Assembly: GCA_002376845.1 (NCBI GenBank)
Contig: DFOS01000017.1
Location: forward strand, 1-44,968
From: Bdellovibrionaceae bacterium UBA3535
Lineage (GTDB): Bacteria > Bdellovibrionota > Bdellovibrionia > Bdellovibrionales > UBA840
DNA: 44,968 bases
Direction of reading: 5' to 3'
Both the position numbers and the translations under genes were made by a program. Under the pieces are notes generated by a model. That model was not told the origin of the DNA and did not search any database. It saw only the letters and a program-made list of their open reading frames with translations. The stretch's first letter is position 1; each line of letters opens with the position of its first letter. This document shows, piece after piece, positions 33,452 to 42,046 of this stretch.

Positions 33452-33483
33452 GCGGCCATGCGAGCACTACAAGTGCCGGCCGC
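33452..33483 (+). other. GC-rich hairpin between the cyclophilin and giant-orphan genes
   Basis: GCGGCC/GGCCGC encloses a second stem GCACT/AGTGC with an ACA loop. It stands out in AT-rich DNA. No T-run follows, so it is not a canonical terminator. A second AT-rich repeat AAGTAA/TTACTT lies at 33490-33510. Confidence 0.45.
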
Positions 33484-33565
33484 CCCTCTAAGTAACTAAA
33501 ATTATTACTTTAAATATTTACAAGATTTGCGAAACTTGGCCCTATTCTTGTATACCTATTGGGGC

Positions 33566-36500
33566 ATGAAGCAGATCTTTGCCATTTCCCTACTTATCTT
33601 CTCTTTTTCGGCACACGCCCAGAACCAGAATTCCCCTCTTTGGCTTGAGAACCTTAGCGAGGAAAAGCTCGAACAAAGCCTAAAAGAAGCTGGTAAAAGA
33701 CCCATATACATTGGTCTTAACCGTGCCAATGGCGGCAAACTAAACGCGTCCGAGCGTGCCGAGACCAGCAAAGATGTAAAAACGCAAGCGGCAGACTATC
33801 GCAATTATCAATACATTGAGCCCGTTTTAAAACAGGACCGTACAAACCGCATTAACCGCTACACCGTAACGGACCCAAGAAACGGCAATAGCTTTGAAGT
33901 GGAAGTGAAATACAATCCCGAAAGAGCCTGGCAAGATCGTCCATCCAACTTATTCGATAAAACTGCGATGGATGATTTTGTTAATAAAATGAATGAAAAC
34001 AATCCCAGCCGAATGGAAAGATTCGATCAAAACGTACGAAGCTTCAGCATTGAAGCTGCAGGTTTTTATTATGGCTTGGGACTACATTCCGTTTTAAACC
34101 TTCTAACAGAGGCAGAAGAAAACCCGCAAGCCTTAAGTCAATTTCGCCAAATGTTAACGGACCCCGTATCGTTTGCAAGTTTTATGGCCTTTGTGGCGGC
34201 CAATCGAGCCACCCATGCAGGCCTTTCTTCCTTTTTGCTTCGCATCGCCGAAGGTCGAATTTCGCAGGCACAAATACGCACACTCAATCAATTGGTTTTA
34301 CCGCAAATAGGTATGGCCGCCGGTGGTATCGCCTCTAACATCGTTCATGATATCGCTACATTAATCGGTGGTTGCGGCGAGCGATGGAAAAAAGACCTAT
34401 TAAACAAAAAAGAAGTTAGCCCGGAAGTCATTAAGTATTGTGATGAAACCTATGAATACTTACTTTCTAGTGACAAGTATTATGAATACGTCACTGCTGT
34501 TAGCTCATTACTCGTATCTAACGTAGCCTTAATGACTGGTACATTTGTGGCGGCCAATTCGATCCGAGCTGTTGGAGGCAAATTAAATCTTCGCTCCATG
34601 GCAATACCGCTAAAATACCGCATGGCTTTTACACGTCTTCCTATGGCTTATTTATTATTTACTCCAGGTGTAGGAAAAGTAGCGAATCTTTTGGGTCATT
34701 GGACAAAACAGGCCATCAACCTAGTTCTTTTCTTCGAAGTCGATGAAGAAATTGTTTACCCCTATTTTCAGCATCGTGTGCAGAAAAATATGGACTCTGG
34801 CCCGAGCATGAAAAAGCATAGAGCAGAAATTTTATCGCGCTTAAAACAAGCAGAGTTCAAAACCTATTCTTACGAGCAAATGCCGCAAAACTTACTCGAT
34901 CAAATAACGAGTTTGTCCGATGCTGAGTCTAAGCCAAATCAAGGCATCTCACCTATGGCAAATCAACCAGGTGCGAATATCGACGTTTTTCAACTTGGAC
35001 AACCTGAGCTAGTGAAAAAAGGCTTTTTCCACCGATTGTTTACTAGTGGCTTAATTCATTCCGACCCAGATGCAAAGTACAATCTTAATCATGTGAAAAG
35101 CATAGAATTCAACACACTATTAGAAGGCTATTACAAGCATAGCAAAAAATGGCGCGATACCATCATTCAAGAATTTCAGACGAAGTATTATAACTGGCTT
35201 GGCATGGTCGGCTCTTTTAACTCGGCCGTACAAACAAGCTATGATTTTTATAGTAGTTATTTTGAACTGGCTCGTGATTTGGAACAAGGTACTGCCAACT
35301 ATGGTGTTTTAAATCAAAAACACCCCCTGCAACATGAAATGTACATGGATGCCCTACGCATGGCTGATACAAATGGCAATACACTTGCCGATGCTTCCGC
35401 ATTGAATTTGCTTAGTAAAGAAAAGCTTCGAATGAACAGTCTCATGCATGCCTATTGTGCCATAAAGGATTTAAAAGAAAGCTTGGATACCAGCTACTCT
35501 AATAGTGTGATGCATTCTCGAATCAACTTTGCCTTTGCGATGAACGAAGGCTATCAGGCAAAGAGACATGTGGATGCCAGCATACGACAGCTTGCATTTT
35601 TAAAACCTTTTGTAGAATGTAAAGCGCAAGATGAGTACAAGCTTGGCTCAACCGGCGCAAACATTATCAAGCAACCTCAAATCAGCCAAAAAAATAAAAG
35701 CCTGGTTCGCGAAGCACTAACCCACCTTCATTACGCACGACTTCAGGCGGCGGAAATCCGTGACGAGCAAATAACAAACAAATTTGCAAATGTAGCCGAA
35801 TTATTGGTTGGAGAAATGAACCTACTTGCCATCATGGGCGGCAAGGCGGTCTCCTTTATGCCACTAGATGCTGGAGAAGAGTTTTTACAGCATTTTAACC
35901 AAGAGATGTATCGTTTAGATCCTGAGTACGCCAAAGTTTTTGGCGGCCTACCAGGACATTATGTTTTAAAACAGATGGCCTGTGCAGATTCGCAGGAAGC
36001 TAATATCCTACACAATACCTGGATGGGAACTATAAAATTTCAGCTCCCACGTTTAACCAATTCTAAGCCCAAAGATCTGTGTGACAACGCATACGTGGCG
36101 CAAAACATAGAGCCGATAAAGTATGCCCAAGAAAAGCTCGCACATAATATGGGACTATCTAATATTGTTAAATTTACCTTGCAGGATATGCGGGCGGAAC
36201 TAAGCGGCTTTGATCAAGTTTCGCTGGATCACTATTGGTTAGAAAATATTGAAAACCAAGTGGACTCCAAATTTGCCGACCTGAACTTAGAATTCCAACA
36301 CAATGTCGACAATTATCTTGTGCCGAAACTATTACCTAATGAAAATGTGCCGCAAGACATACAGGACTCTTTTTCGGAAATTCCCGAGAACCTATTTACT
36401 GCATACAAGAATTCTATAACTACCTATTTTGCTATATTGGAGCCTTATTACTTTTCGCTGCGACAACAAAATCAATACGCCGTAGAAGCGCATCTTTGGA

Positions 36501-37144
36501 TGCAATTGCGAGAGGAGTATATTGCGGCCATCAAGGATATGCTGCAAAAGTTTACTGCTAGAGGTGAAAAGTTGAGCCAACCAGATACTGGTTTGGATGC
36601 AGAAACCTACGCCCAAAAAATCGCAGAAGCTACGGAAGCTTCCAATATTGAGGTGGCAGAAAGCTATGGTCGGGTTATGGCGCTTTATAAGAAGTTAAAA
36701 ACTCTCTTTATCTATCCCGACAACAAACTGAAGCAAGAAACAATGTTTAATCCCAATGACTCAGAAGAATTAACGCAATATAAAGATGATTTGGCATATA
36801 TGCGGCAAAAGATATGGCCTGATGACCCAGAGCTTTTGCGCTATGAATATGTAAACCTATTAGAAAGGCGCCTAGCTACAGACAAATATGTTGATCAAGC
36901 TTATCGAGAAAATATCTCCGAGATTGCCAACCATTATATGCCGCTTAGTCCAACACTCTATAACAAAGATTTTGTTGGGGATGGCATTGTTACAATTCGA
37001 CAAGTACTGAACCAACTGCTCCAAGTGAGCGAAGACGCCTACAAAATTGCGGAAATGGTGAATATTGCCAGTAAAACGCTTTACAAATCAGCAGATGTTG
37101 AGAAAGGCCAGGAAAAACACAAAGGCTCTAGTATTGCGAAGTGA
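33566..37144 (+). CDS. Giant secreted protein of unknown function (1192 residues)
   Basis: With ATG 33566 the protein has a clean Sec signal peptide (MKQIFAISLLIFSFSAHA, cleavage likely after Ala18). I recognise no domain. The first third contains several hydrophobic helices (about residues 205-235, 260-280, 315-345 and 370-390) that could insert in a membrane. The rest is a long, mostly helical, Gln/Asn/Glu-rich region without obvious repeats. A few cysteines occur, among them GGCGERW, KYCDETY and MACADS. A longer start from TTG 33527 would bury the signal peptide and was rejected. GGGG lies 1 nt before the ATG, too close for a normal site. Preceded by two hairpins; likely monocistronic. Confidence 0.75.
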   Translation: MKQIFAISLLIFSFSAHAQNQNSPLWLENLSEEKLEQSLKEAGKRPIYIGLNRANGGKLNASERAETSKDVKTQAADYRNYQYIEPVLKQDRTNRINRYTVTDPRNGNSFEVEVKYNPERAWQDRPSNLFDKTAMDDFVNKMNENNPSRMERFDQNVRSFSIEAAGFYYGLGLHSVLNLLTEAEENPQALSQFRQMLTDPVSFASFMAFVAANRATHAGLSSFLLRIAEGRISQAQIRTLNQLVLPQIGMAAGGIASNIVHDIATLIGGCGERWKKDLLNKKEVSPEVIKYCDETYEYLLSSDKYYEYVTAVSSLLVSNVALMTGTFVAANSIRAVGGKLNLRSMAIPLKYRMAFTRLPMAYLLFTPGVGKVANLLGHWTKQAINLVLFFEVDEEIVYPYFQHRVQKNMDSGPSMKKHRAEILSRLKQAEFKTYSYEQMPQNLLDQITSLSDAESKPNQGISPMANQPGANIDVFQLGQPELVKKGFFHRLFTSGLIHSDPDAKYNLNHVKSIEFNTLLEGYYKHSKKWRDTIIQEFQTKYYNWLGMVGSFNSAVQTSYDFYSSYFELARDLEQGTANYGVLNQKHPLQHEMYMDALRMADTNGNTLADASALNLLSKEKLRMNSLMHAYCAIKDLKESLDTSYSNSVMHSRINFAFAMNEGYQAKRHVDASIRQLAFLKPFVECKAQDEYKLGSTGANIIKQPQISQKNKSLVREALTHLHYARLQAAEIRDEQITNKFANVAELLVGEMNLLAIMGGKAVSFMPLDAGEEFLQHFNQEMYRLDPEYAKVFGGLPGHYVLKQMACADSQEANILHNTWMGTIKFQLPRLTNSKPKDLCDNAYVAQNIEPIKYAQEKLAHNMGLSNIVKFTLQDMRAELSGFDQVSLDHYWLENIENQVDSKFADLNLEFQHNVDNYLVPKLLPNENVPQDIQDSFSEIPENLFTAYKNSITTYFAILEPYYFSLRQQNQYAVEAHLWMQLREEYIAAIKDMLQKFTARGEKLSQPDTGLDAETYAQKIAEATEASNIEVAESYGRVMALYKKLKTLFIYPDNKLKQETMFNPNDSEELTQYKDDLAYMRQKIWPDDPELLRYEYVNLLERRLATDKYVDQAYRENISEIANHYMPLSPTLYNKDFVGDGIVTIRQVLNQLLQVSEDAYKIAEMVNIASKTLYKSADVEKGQEKHKGSSIAK

Positions 37145-37257
37145 TACCGCCTGAAAAAATGATAGGAAAAGGAATTCATCTTTAAATTGGTATGAAAATA
37201 GCATAAAAAGTAAACGAAACCTTAGATGGTGGGAATTTTAAGTACAATGAATAAAAC

Positions 37258-37272
37258 TTGTAATTATTACAA
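37258..37272 (+). promoter_or_regulatory. 7-1-7 palindrome resembling a Fur-family (Zur/PerR-type) box
   Basis: TTGTAAT-T-ATTACAA is a perfect 7-1-7 inverted repeat. It matches the known Zur consensus TCGTAATnATTACGA, and also the PerR consensus TTATAATnATTATAA, in all but one position per half-site. It lies about 10 bp after a possible -10 (TACAAT, 37243-37248) and 34 bp before the next ATG, so a bound repressor would block transcription. The regulator is not in the window. Confidence 0.5.
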
Positions 37273-37306
37273 AAAGGCAAATGAAATAAACAGAGGGAAG
37301 GTTGCT

Positions 37307-38017
37307 ATGAAGACATTTATTTTTCTAGCTGTAGGTATGCTTATGGTTATGGATTCGGCTTACGCCAATCGCAACGGTCGAGTAAGACCCAAACCTATTG
37401 AAAATCTGGAAAAGCCCAAAAGCAAAGAAGAAGTGAAAGCTGTTGAGGGACGTAAGGAGCAAAATAACAAAAGAGTGGAAGACTCCTTTGAGCGAATGGC
37501 CCGCGATAAGATCATTCAAGTAGTTAATAATTCCGGCCGACACCTAACCAACGTACATGGTCTAATGGTAATCGCTCGAGCCAATCCTAAGCAAAATCTT
37601 CCGAAGATGTTGGATTTACTAAATAAGAGAAGATTGGAGTTAGAAGAAAGCAGCTCGACTCTTGCCAACGAAAAAAGAATGGTTATCGAAGAAGTATTCA
37701 ATATGTACGAAGCTCTAGCTAGCCGTAATGTGAAAGAACTGGATCGCATGCTTGCTGAGGACGCTCGTTTGCTTAATGATTTTGTGCAGGTTTATATTTT
37801 AGATCGCGCAACAGTAAATAACAAAAGCAATACATGGCAAAAACGTGGCTTAGAAAATCTAGCCGAGTTTTTGAGAGATGTTGCTGCGAATGCTGGAAAC
37901 ATGGAAATGGTAAGTGTTAACGGTAGAAATATGGAACGCTTCATGAGTTTAAAAACCATGGTGGAAAGACACGGACGATTTACTTACCGTGAGTTCAAAG
38001 ACAAATGTAAGGGCTAA
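37307..38017 (+). CDS. Secreted helical protein of unknown function
   Basis: The 236-residue protein has a signal peptide (MKTFIFLAVGMLMVMDSAYA, cleavage after Ala20). The mature part is highly charged and helical, starting with a Lys/Pro/Glu-rich stretch (about 25-60) and having one cysteine near the end (DKCKG). ATG 37307 was chosen because a GAGGGAAGG site precedes it; an earlier in-frame ATG (37226) would bury the signal. A Fur-family-like palindrome lies upstream and a strong terminator downstream, so this is a separately regulated single gene. No family recognised. Confidence 0.75.
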   Translation: MKTFIFLAVGMLMVMDSAYANRNGRVRPKPIENLEKPKSKEEVKAVEGRKEQNNKRVEDSFERMARDKIIQVVNNSGRHLTNVHGLMVIARANPKQNLPKMLDLLNKRRLELEESSSTLANEKRMVIEEVFNMYEALASRNVKELDRMLAEDARLLNDFVQVYILDRATVNNKSNTWQKRGLENLAEFLRDVAANAGNMEMVSVNGRNMERFMSLKTMVERHGRFTYREFKDKCKG

Positions 38018-38040
38018 TAATTAAGGTGCCATGTCTAACA

Positions 38041-38070
38041 AAAAACCCAGCTTGAAGCTGGGTTTTTTTT
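38041..38070. terminator. Bidirectional rho-independent terminator
   Basis: The stem AAAAACCCAGC/GCTGGGTTTTT with a 5-nt loop (TTGAA) has T-runs on both strands. It serves the plus-strand gene ending at 38017 and the minus-strand cyclic-nucleotide-binding gene ending at 38074. Confidence 0.9.
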
Positions 38071-38073
38071 GCC

Positions 38074-38538
38074 CTAAAAGTGGCGCAGATTCAATTCTCT
38101 AGCGAACTTTAGATCGGTTGTTGTTTGCCGCAACCTTGAACATAAGAAAATACTCAGCGCGCGATAAAATAATATAGACATGGCCGGATGCTCATGCAGG
38201 ATCCCATCCAATTTGTCATAATCTATTACCAGTATATCGGTTTTTTCTAGAACATTTACATTGGCACTCCTAGGCTCGCCATCTAGAAAGGACATTTCAC
38301 CAAAATGTGAGCCCGTCCCCAAAGTGGCAATGTCCACTCGATCGCCCTCTTCCGTATTTTGATAGATCTTTACCGATCCAAACTGAATGATGAACATGGA
38401 AATCGCTTTATCCCCTTGAACAAATAGTTCATCACCGGGCCCATAGGTTTCAATTTTAGAAATATTATGAATCATCGACAATTGATCACTATTCATATCA
38501 CGGAACAAATATACTTTTTTAAGTAAGCTCTCTGACAT
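38074..38538 (-). CDS. Stand-alone cyclic-nucleotide-binding (Crp-type) domain protein
   Basis: The 154-residue protein consists of one cNMP-binding beta-barrel. Its phosphate-binding cassette GSHFGEMSFLDGEPRSANV (about 76-94) has the FGE (79-81) and the arginine (R90) expected for cyclic-nucleotide contact. A C-terminal helix follows, but there is no helix-turn-helix, so it is not a transcription factor by itself. It may act as a cAMP-type sensor through protein contacts. ATG 38538 follows AGGGGG. Divergent from the SDR epimerase gene. Confidence 0.87.
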   Translation of the reverse strand: MSESLLKKVYLFRDMNSDQLSMIHNISKIETYGPGDELFVQGDKAISMFIIQFGSVKIYQNTEEGDRVDIATLGTGSHFGEMSFLDGEPRSANVNVLEKTDILVIDYDKLDGILHEHPAMSILFYRALSIFLCSRLRQTTTDLKFARELNLRHF

Positions 38539-38655
38539 CTAAGCCCCCTGCTTTACTTATTTTTCAACATTTCCATAGTGCGAGCAACGCGCTTTTCAGT
38601 ACTTGTGACCAATGTCCAGTTTGTTCTAATATCTGATTCATGGTAGCTATAATCT

Positions 38656-39636
38656 ATGCGTGTGTTGATTACTGGGGCAAGCGGCTTTTTAGGACAGTGG
38701 GTAGTAAGAGAGTGCCATAAAAGAGACTATGACATCTCTATATTATGTCGCAAAAGCAGTTCCCTAGAAAAGCTTGAAGGCATACCTATCAAAAAAATCA
38801 TTGGTGATCTTAGCGATAAAAAGACTTTGATCGCTGCATGCAAAGAACAAGATCTAGTAATTCATTTGGCCGGTAAAATTGCCTACAAACGAAAAGAATA
38901 CCAAAGTATGTGGCAAACCAATGTAGAGGGCACACAAAACCTACTAGATGCCATGCAAGAAGCTACCGTAAAAGAAATGATTTATATGAGCTCGGTGGTC
39001 GCCATTGGCGCAAACAACAGACCGCTTCCACTAAATGAAGATAGCCCATACAATATCGCGCATCTAAAGCTAGGCTACTTTGATTCTAAGCATGAAGCAG
39101 AAAAACGTGTTTTAAAATACTGCGAAGCCGGAAAGCTTAATGCTGTAATTGTCAATCCCTCCACCATTTATGGCCCGGGGGATGCAAGTAAATCGAGTCG
39201 CAAAATACAAATCAAGGTGGCGAAGGGCAAGTTTCCCTTTTATACCTCCGGTGGAGTCAATGTTGTCCATGTGCAAGATGTCGTAGATCTGATGTTTCGC
39301 GCCTATGATCAGAAGCTATTCAACCAGCGCATTATTGCGGGCGGTGAAAACCTTCGAATTAAAGAATTATTTACTATGATTGCAAAGGCCAGCGGAGTAA
39401 GTCCACCAAAAATCTATTTGCCCAACCTACTTGTTTTTGCCATCGCCTACGTATCGGAATTTTTAGAAAAATTTGGCGCTCGTGGCCCCATTAGTGTTGA
39501 AAACGCCATTACCTCTACAAGATTTCATTGGTTCTCCAACGAAAACGCCAAACAAAAGCTGGGAATGAACTTTCAGCCAGCCGAAAAAGCCATCGAAGAA
39601 AGTGTAAAGTGGGCGAAAAATCATGGTTATATTTAA
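38656..39636 (+). CDS. NAD(P)-dependent epimerase/dehydratase, extended SDR family
   Basis: The 326-residue protein has the Rossmann motif TGASGFLG (6-13), a conserved LAGKIAY, the catalytic serine in MSSVVAIGA, and Y141-x3-K145 (YFDSK). NPSTIYGPGD is the usual substrate-side loop. It resembles the hopanoid-associated or dihydroflavonol-reductase-like SDRs, acting on a nucleotide sugar or a lipid-linked substrate; the true substrate is unknown. A perfect TATAAT (38648-38653) ends 2 bp before the ATG and there is no ribosome site, so initiation may be leaderless. It overlaps the transglycosylase gene by 14 bp. Confidence 0.85.
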   Translation: MRVLITGASGFLGQWVVRECHKRDYDISILCRKSSSLEKLEGIPIKKIIGDLSDKKTLIAACKEQDLVIHLAGKIAYKRKEYQSMWQTNVEGTQNLLDAMQEATVKEMIYMSSVVAIGANNRPLPLNEDSPYNIAHLKLGYFDSKHEAEKRVLKYCEAGKLNAVIVNPSTIYGPGDASKSSRKIQIKVAKGKFPFYTSGGVNVVHVQDVVDLMFRAYDQKLFNQRIIAGGENLRIKELFTMIAKASGVSPPKIYLPNLLVFAIAYVSEFLEKFGARGPISVENAITSTRFHWFSNENAKQKLGMNFQPAEKAIEESVKWAKNHGYI

Positions 39637-40498
39637 AAGACTGACTGCCTATATTGTATTATCTCTTTTAGCGCTAGGGATTTTATTTGTATTGCTATTT
39701 GTTTTTCTAATTCCTGATGTCAACAAACTATCCTCCTGTTTTATCACAAGCATGAATAGCGTATCTTTTTGTAATAAGAATCCAGATTACATAAATATAG
39801 AAATCGTCCCTGAACATTTTATTGACGCCTTGTTAATATCTGAGGACGCCAGTTTTTTCTATCATGATGGATTTGATTTCTATGAAATCAAAGAAAGTAT
39901 AAGCAATAATATTTTAGAGGGAAAAAACCTACGAGGCGCATCCACAATATCTCAACAAGTAATCAAGAACGCTTTTTTATACGAGGATAAAACCATTTTC
40001 AGAAAGCTTTTAGAGGCAGTGGCCACCTATCGAATGGAGAAAAAATATACTAAGAAACAAATTTTGGAATATTACCTCAATATGGTTGAGTTTGGTGAAA
40101 ATGTATACGGCCTGCAAAATGCCAGTCAGCATTATTTTCAAAAACCGGCAAAATATCTAAGTTTATTGGAAAGCACCTTCTTAGTTCAACTATTACCTAG
40201 CCCTAAGAAGCGAGAGCAAGAGTTTTTGCAAATAGAGAAGGAGGATCGCTACATAGAGCGGATGCAGCAGATTCTTGCAAAACTATACGAGTATGAAAAA
40301 ATAAGCATTGAGCAAGTTCGCTCTGCACTTATAGAATTACCATTTAGCCCTTGGTATTATACAGAGGCTAGTCAATTTTACGTTGCTGTTGTTGGTGAAG
40401 ACGAAGACATACTGCTAGAAGAAGAAATGAAAACAGATAGCACAGAGATAGGTAAACCATATAGTGAACAAGATGAGATTCTAAAGGATAGTTTCTAA
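39623..40498 (+). CDS. Monofunctional peptidoglycan glycosyltransferase (GT51)
   Basis: Predicted to polymerise lipid II into glycan strands. The 291 residues have an N-terminal transmembrane helix (about 10-30) and a GT51 domain. Motif 1 is EDASFFYHDGFD (catalytic E74), motif 2 is RGASTISQQVIKN (104-116), motif 3 is RKLLEA (127-132), and motif 4 contains ILEYYLNMVEFGE (second Glu near 149). There is no transpeptidase domain, as in MtgA. The acidic tail (about 255-291) is extra, and its last 131 bp overlap the convergent ABC permease gene. It is coupled to the SDR gene upstream. Confidence 0.88.
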   Translation: MVIFKRLTAYIVLSLLALGILFVLLFVFLIPDVNKLSSCFITSMNSVSFCNKNPDYINIEIVPEHFIDALLISEDASFFYHDGFDFYEIKESISNNILEGKNLRGASTISQQVIKNAFLYEDKTIFRKLLEAVATYRMEKKYTKKQILEYYLNMVEFGENVYGLQNASQHYFQKPAKYLSLLESTFLVQLLPSPKKREQEFLQIEKEDRYIERMQQILAKLYEYEKISIEQVRSALIELPFSPWYYTEASQFYVAVVGEDEDILLEEEMKTDSTEIGKPYSEQDEILKDSF

Positions 40499-41144
40499 AA
40501 AGATGAATTGCATAGCCAAGGGGATTATAAGTAGCTATTTCTTGCAATACAAAGGGCAGCTTCGTGGTTGGAAAAAAAGTGCCGCTAAATAAAAACAGAG
40601 GAATCAAGAAATAAAGAATATTATTAAAATCATTTTTTTGCCAACGAAAGTAGGTGGAAAACAATAGGTTTAGCGAAGAGAAAATTAAAGCAACCGCTGT
40701 ACCAAGAAGAAGAGCCGGTAAAAACTCAAAAATCGTAATAATAGAAAAAGCAGCGCCAATAATTAAGAAAAACCCCATGATAAAAATAGATTTTAAAACT
40801 GCCCATAGGCACGCGGACACATATATATCATTGCTTTTTATGGGCAACATTAAGGAGAATTTTTTGAATTCACTGTCTAATAGAAAGCTACTACTGGAAT
40901 AAAACGATTCATAGCAGGATATGGACATGGGCACACAAAAAAGCAAACCAATATAGACATAGTTGGCATAGGAATCCACAACAGTAATATCGAACCAAGA
41001 ACCTAATAGGTAGCCAAAACACAGTAGATATAATAAGGGTTGCACTAAGGCTTCGAATGTTTGAAAAATAAAATTACTTAAATAAACGCTGAAGTTTCTA
41101 TATATCAAAACACCGGTGGCTCTAGTAACCTTGGGATATATCAT
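40368..41144 (-). CDS. ABC-2 type transporter permease
   Basis: The 258-residue protein has six predicted transmembrane helices in the ABC-2 (NodJ/DrrB-like) layout. It contains LSNFIFQTFEALVQPLLYLLC, a later block NILYFLIPLFLFSGTFFP that is typical of the family, and a basic C-terminal tail (HQQQQRKID). It should form an exporter with the ATPase-like protein encoded just upstream (ATGA overlap). Substrate unknown. Its last 131 bp lie antisense to the end of the transglycosylase gene. Confidence 0.87.
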   Translation of the reverse strand: MIYPKVTRATGVLIYRNFSVYLSNFIFQTFEALVQPLLYLLCFGYLLGSWFDITVVDSYANYVYIGLLFCVPMSISCYESFYSSSSFLLDSEFKKFSLMLPIKSNDIYVSACLWAVLKSIFIMGFFLIIGAAFSIITIFEFLPALLLGTAVALIFSSLNLLFSTYFRWQKNDFNNILYFLIPLFLFSGTFFPTTKLPFVLQEIATYNPLGYAIHLFRNYPLESHLVHYMVYLSLCYLFSFLLLAVCLRLHQQQQRKID

Positions 41145-42046
41145 AGATCCACCTCTTCTCTGGATTTATGCCGAATCAACAAATCTCGTATATCAGGCTT
41201 GCGAATCAATACCTCGTCACTATGTATTAAGCTTAACAAAGACTGAATATTACTACTGTCTTTAATGAAGAGGTAGAAACGATCATTCAGCAGATGATAT
41301 TCATAGCTTTTTGGTAGCTTGGAAATAAAATAGTCGACCTCGTCTTCACGAAATTTAAACTCAATGACATCATTTGCGAGCTCGGATAGATCGCTTGCAT
41401 CGTCATATTCATATATTTTTGCATTGGTAAAAATTGCCACCTTGTCCGCAATTTTATAGGCATAAACTGGGCTTTTCGTAGTCATTAGTAGCGCGCTTTC
41501 TTGCTTGATATTTTCAATTAGCTCAAAAACCTCTACCAATTCTTCATCATTATAAGCAGAAAAGTCCTCTTCATAAAAAACAATATCTGGTTTTATGATT
41601 TTGATCCTGACAAATGCCAACTTAAACTGGTTGATACGGCTTAAATCTTTTGGAGAATTTCCCATATATTCTTCTAAGTCGTAAATTCGAAGCAATTCAC
41701 TGATACGGTTTTCAATTTGCTTTTTGGGTATGTCATACAGACGGGAATATATGTCCAGATTGCTCAACAAACTTATCTCATTATCAAAGCATGTTGAGAG
41801 GTAGCCCAAATTCATTTTTGTACGCTTTAATTCATAGCTTGTGTTTAATCCATTTATAAATAAGTCACCCTTATCTGCAGGCCGCATGGTAGACAAAACT
41901 TCTAATAAGGTTTTATTGGCAGAGGCATCATCACCTAAAAAGGCTACTGACTCTCCCTTAGATAGATGGAAGTGAACATCGTTTAGTACAAGATTTCCTT
42001 CTTGCTTTTTTGTTAGGCCTCTTGCCTCAAGTACGAATTTGGTCAT
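41141..42046 (-). CDS. ABC ATPase-like protein with degenerate catalytic motifs
   Basis: This 301-residue protein keeps the overall fold of NodI/CcmA-type ABC ATPases plus a C-terminal extension (about 225-301), but every nucleotide-handling motif is altered. Walker A reads GDDASANKT (38-46) instead of GPNGAGKTT, lacking both inner glycines. The Q-loop region GYLSTCFDN has no Gln. The signature reads LSRIN (135-139) instead of LSGGQ. Walker B ends YEED instead of LDEP, and the H-loop histidine is Lys191 (TTKSPV). The frame is intact and overlaps both neighbours as ATGA, so it is expressed and not a decayed gene. It may be a non-hydrolysing regulator, or need another ATPase. Confidence 0.85.
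   Translation of the reverse strand: MTKFVLEARGLTKKQEGNLVLNDVHFHLSKGESVAFLGDDASANKTLLEVLSTMRPADKGDLFINGLNTSYELKRTKMNLGYLSTCFDNEISLLSNLDIYSRLYDIPKKQIENRISELLRIYDLEEYMGNSPKDLSRINQFKLAFVRIKIIKPDIVFYEEDFSAYNDEELVEVFELIENIKQESALLMTTKSPVYAYKIADKVAIFTNAKIYEYDDASDLSELANDVIEFKFREDEVDYFISKLPKSYEYHLLNDRFYLFIKDSSNIQSLLSLIHSDEVLIRKPDIRDLLIRHKSREEVDL

Noticed and set aside
41141..42046. Frameshift or pseudogene explaining the degenerate ABC motifs
   Set aside because: The altered motifs lie at their proper positions in one continuous frame of normal length, with coupled overlaps on both sides, so point changes rather than a frameshift are responsible.
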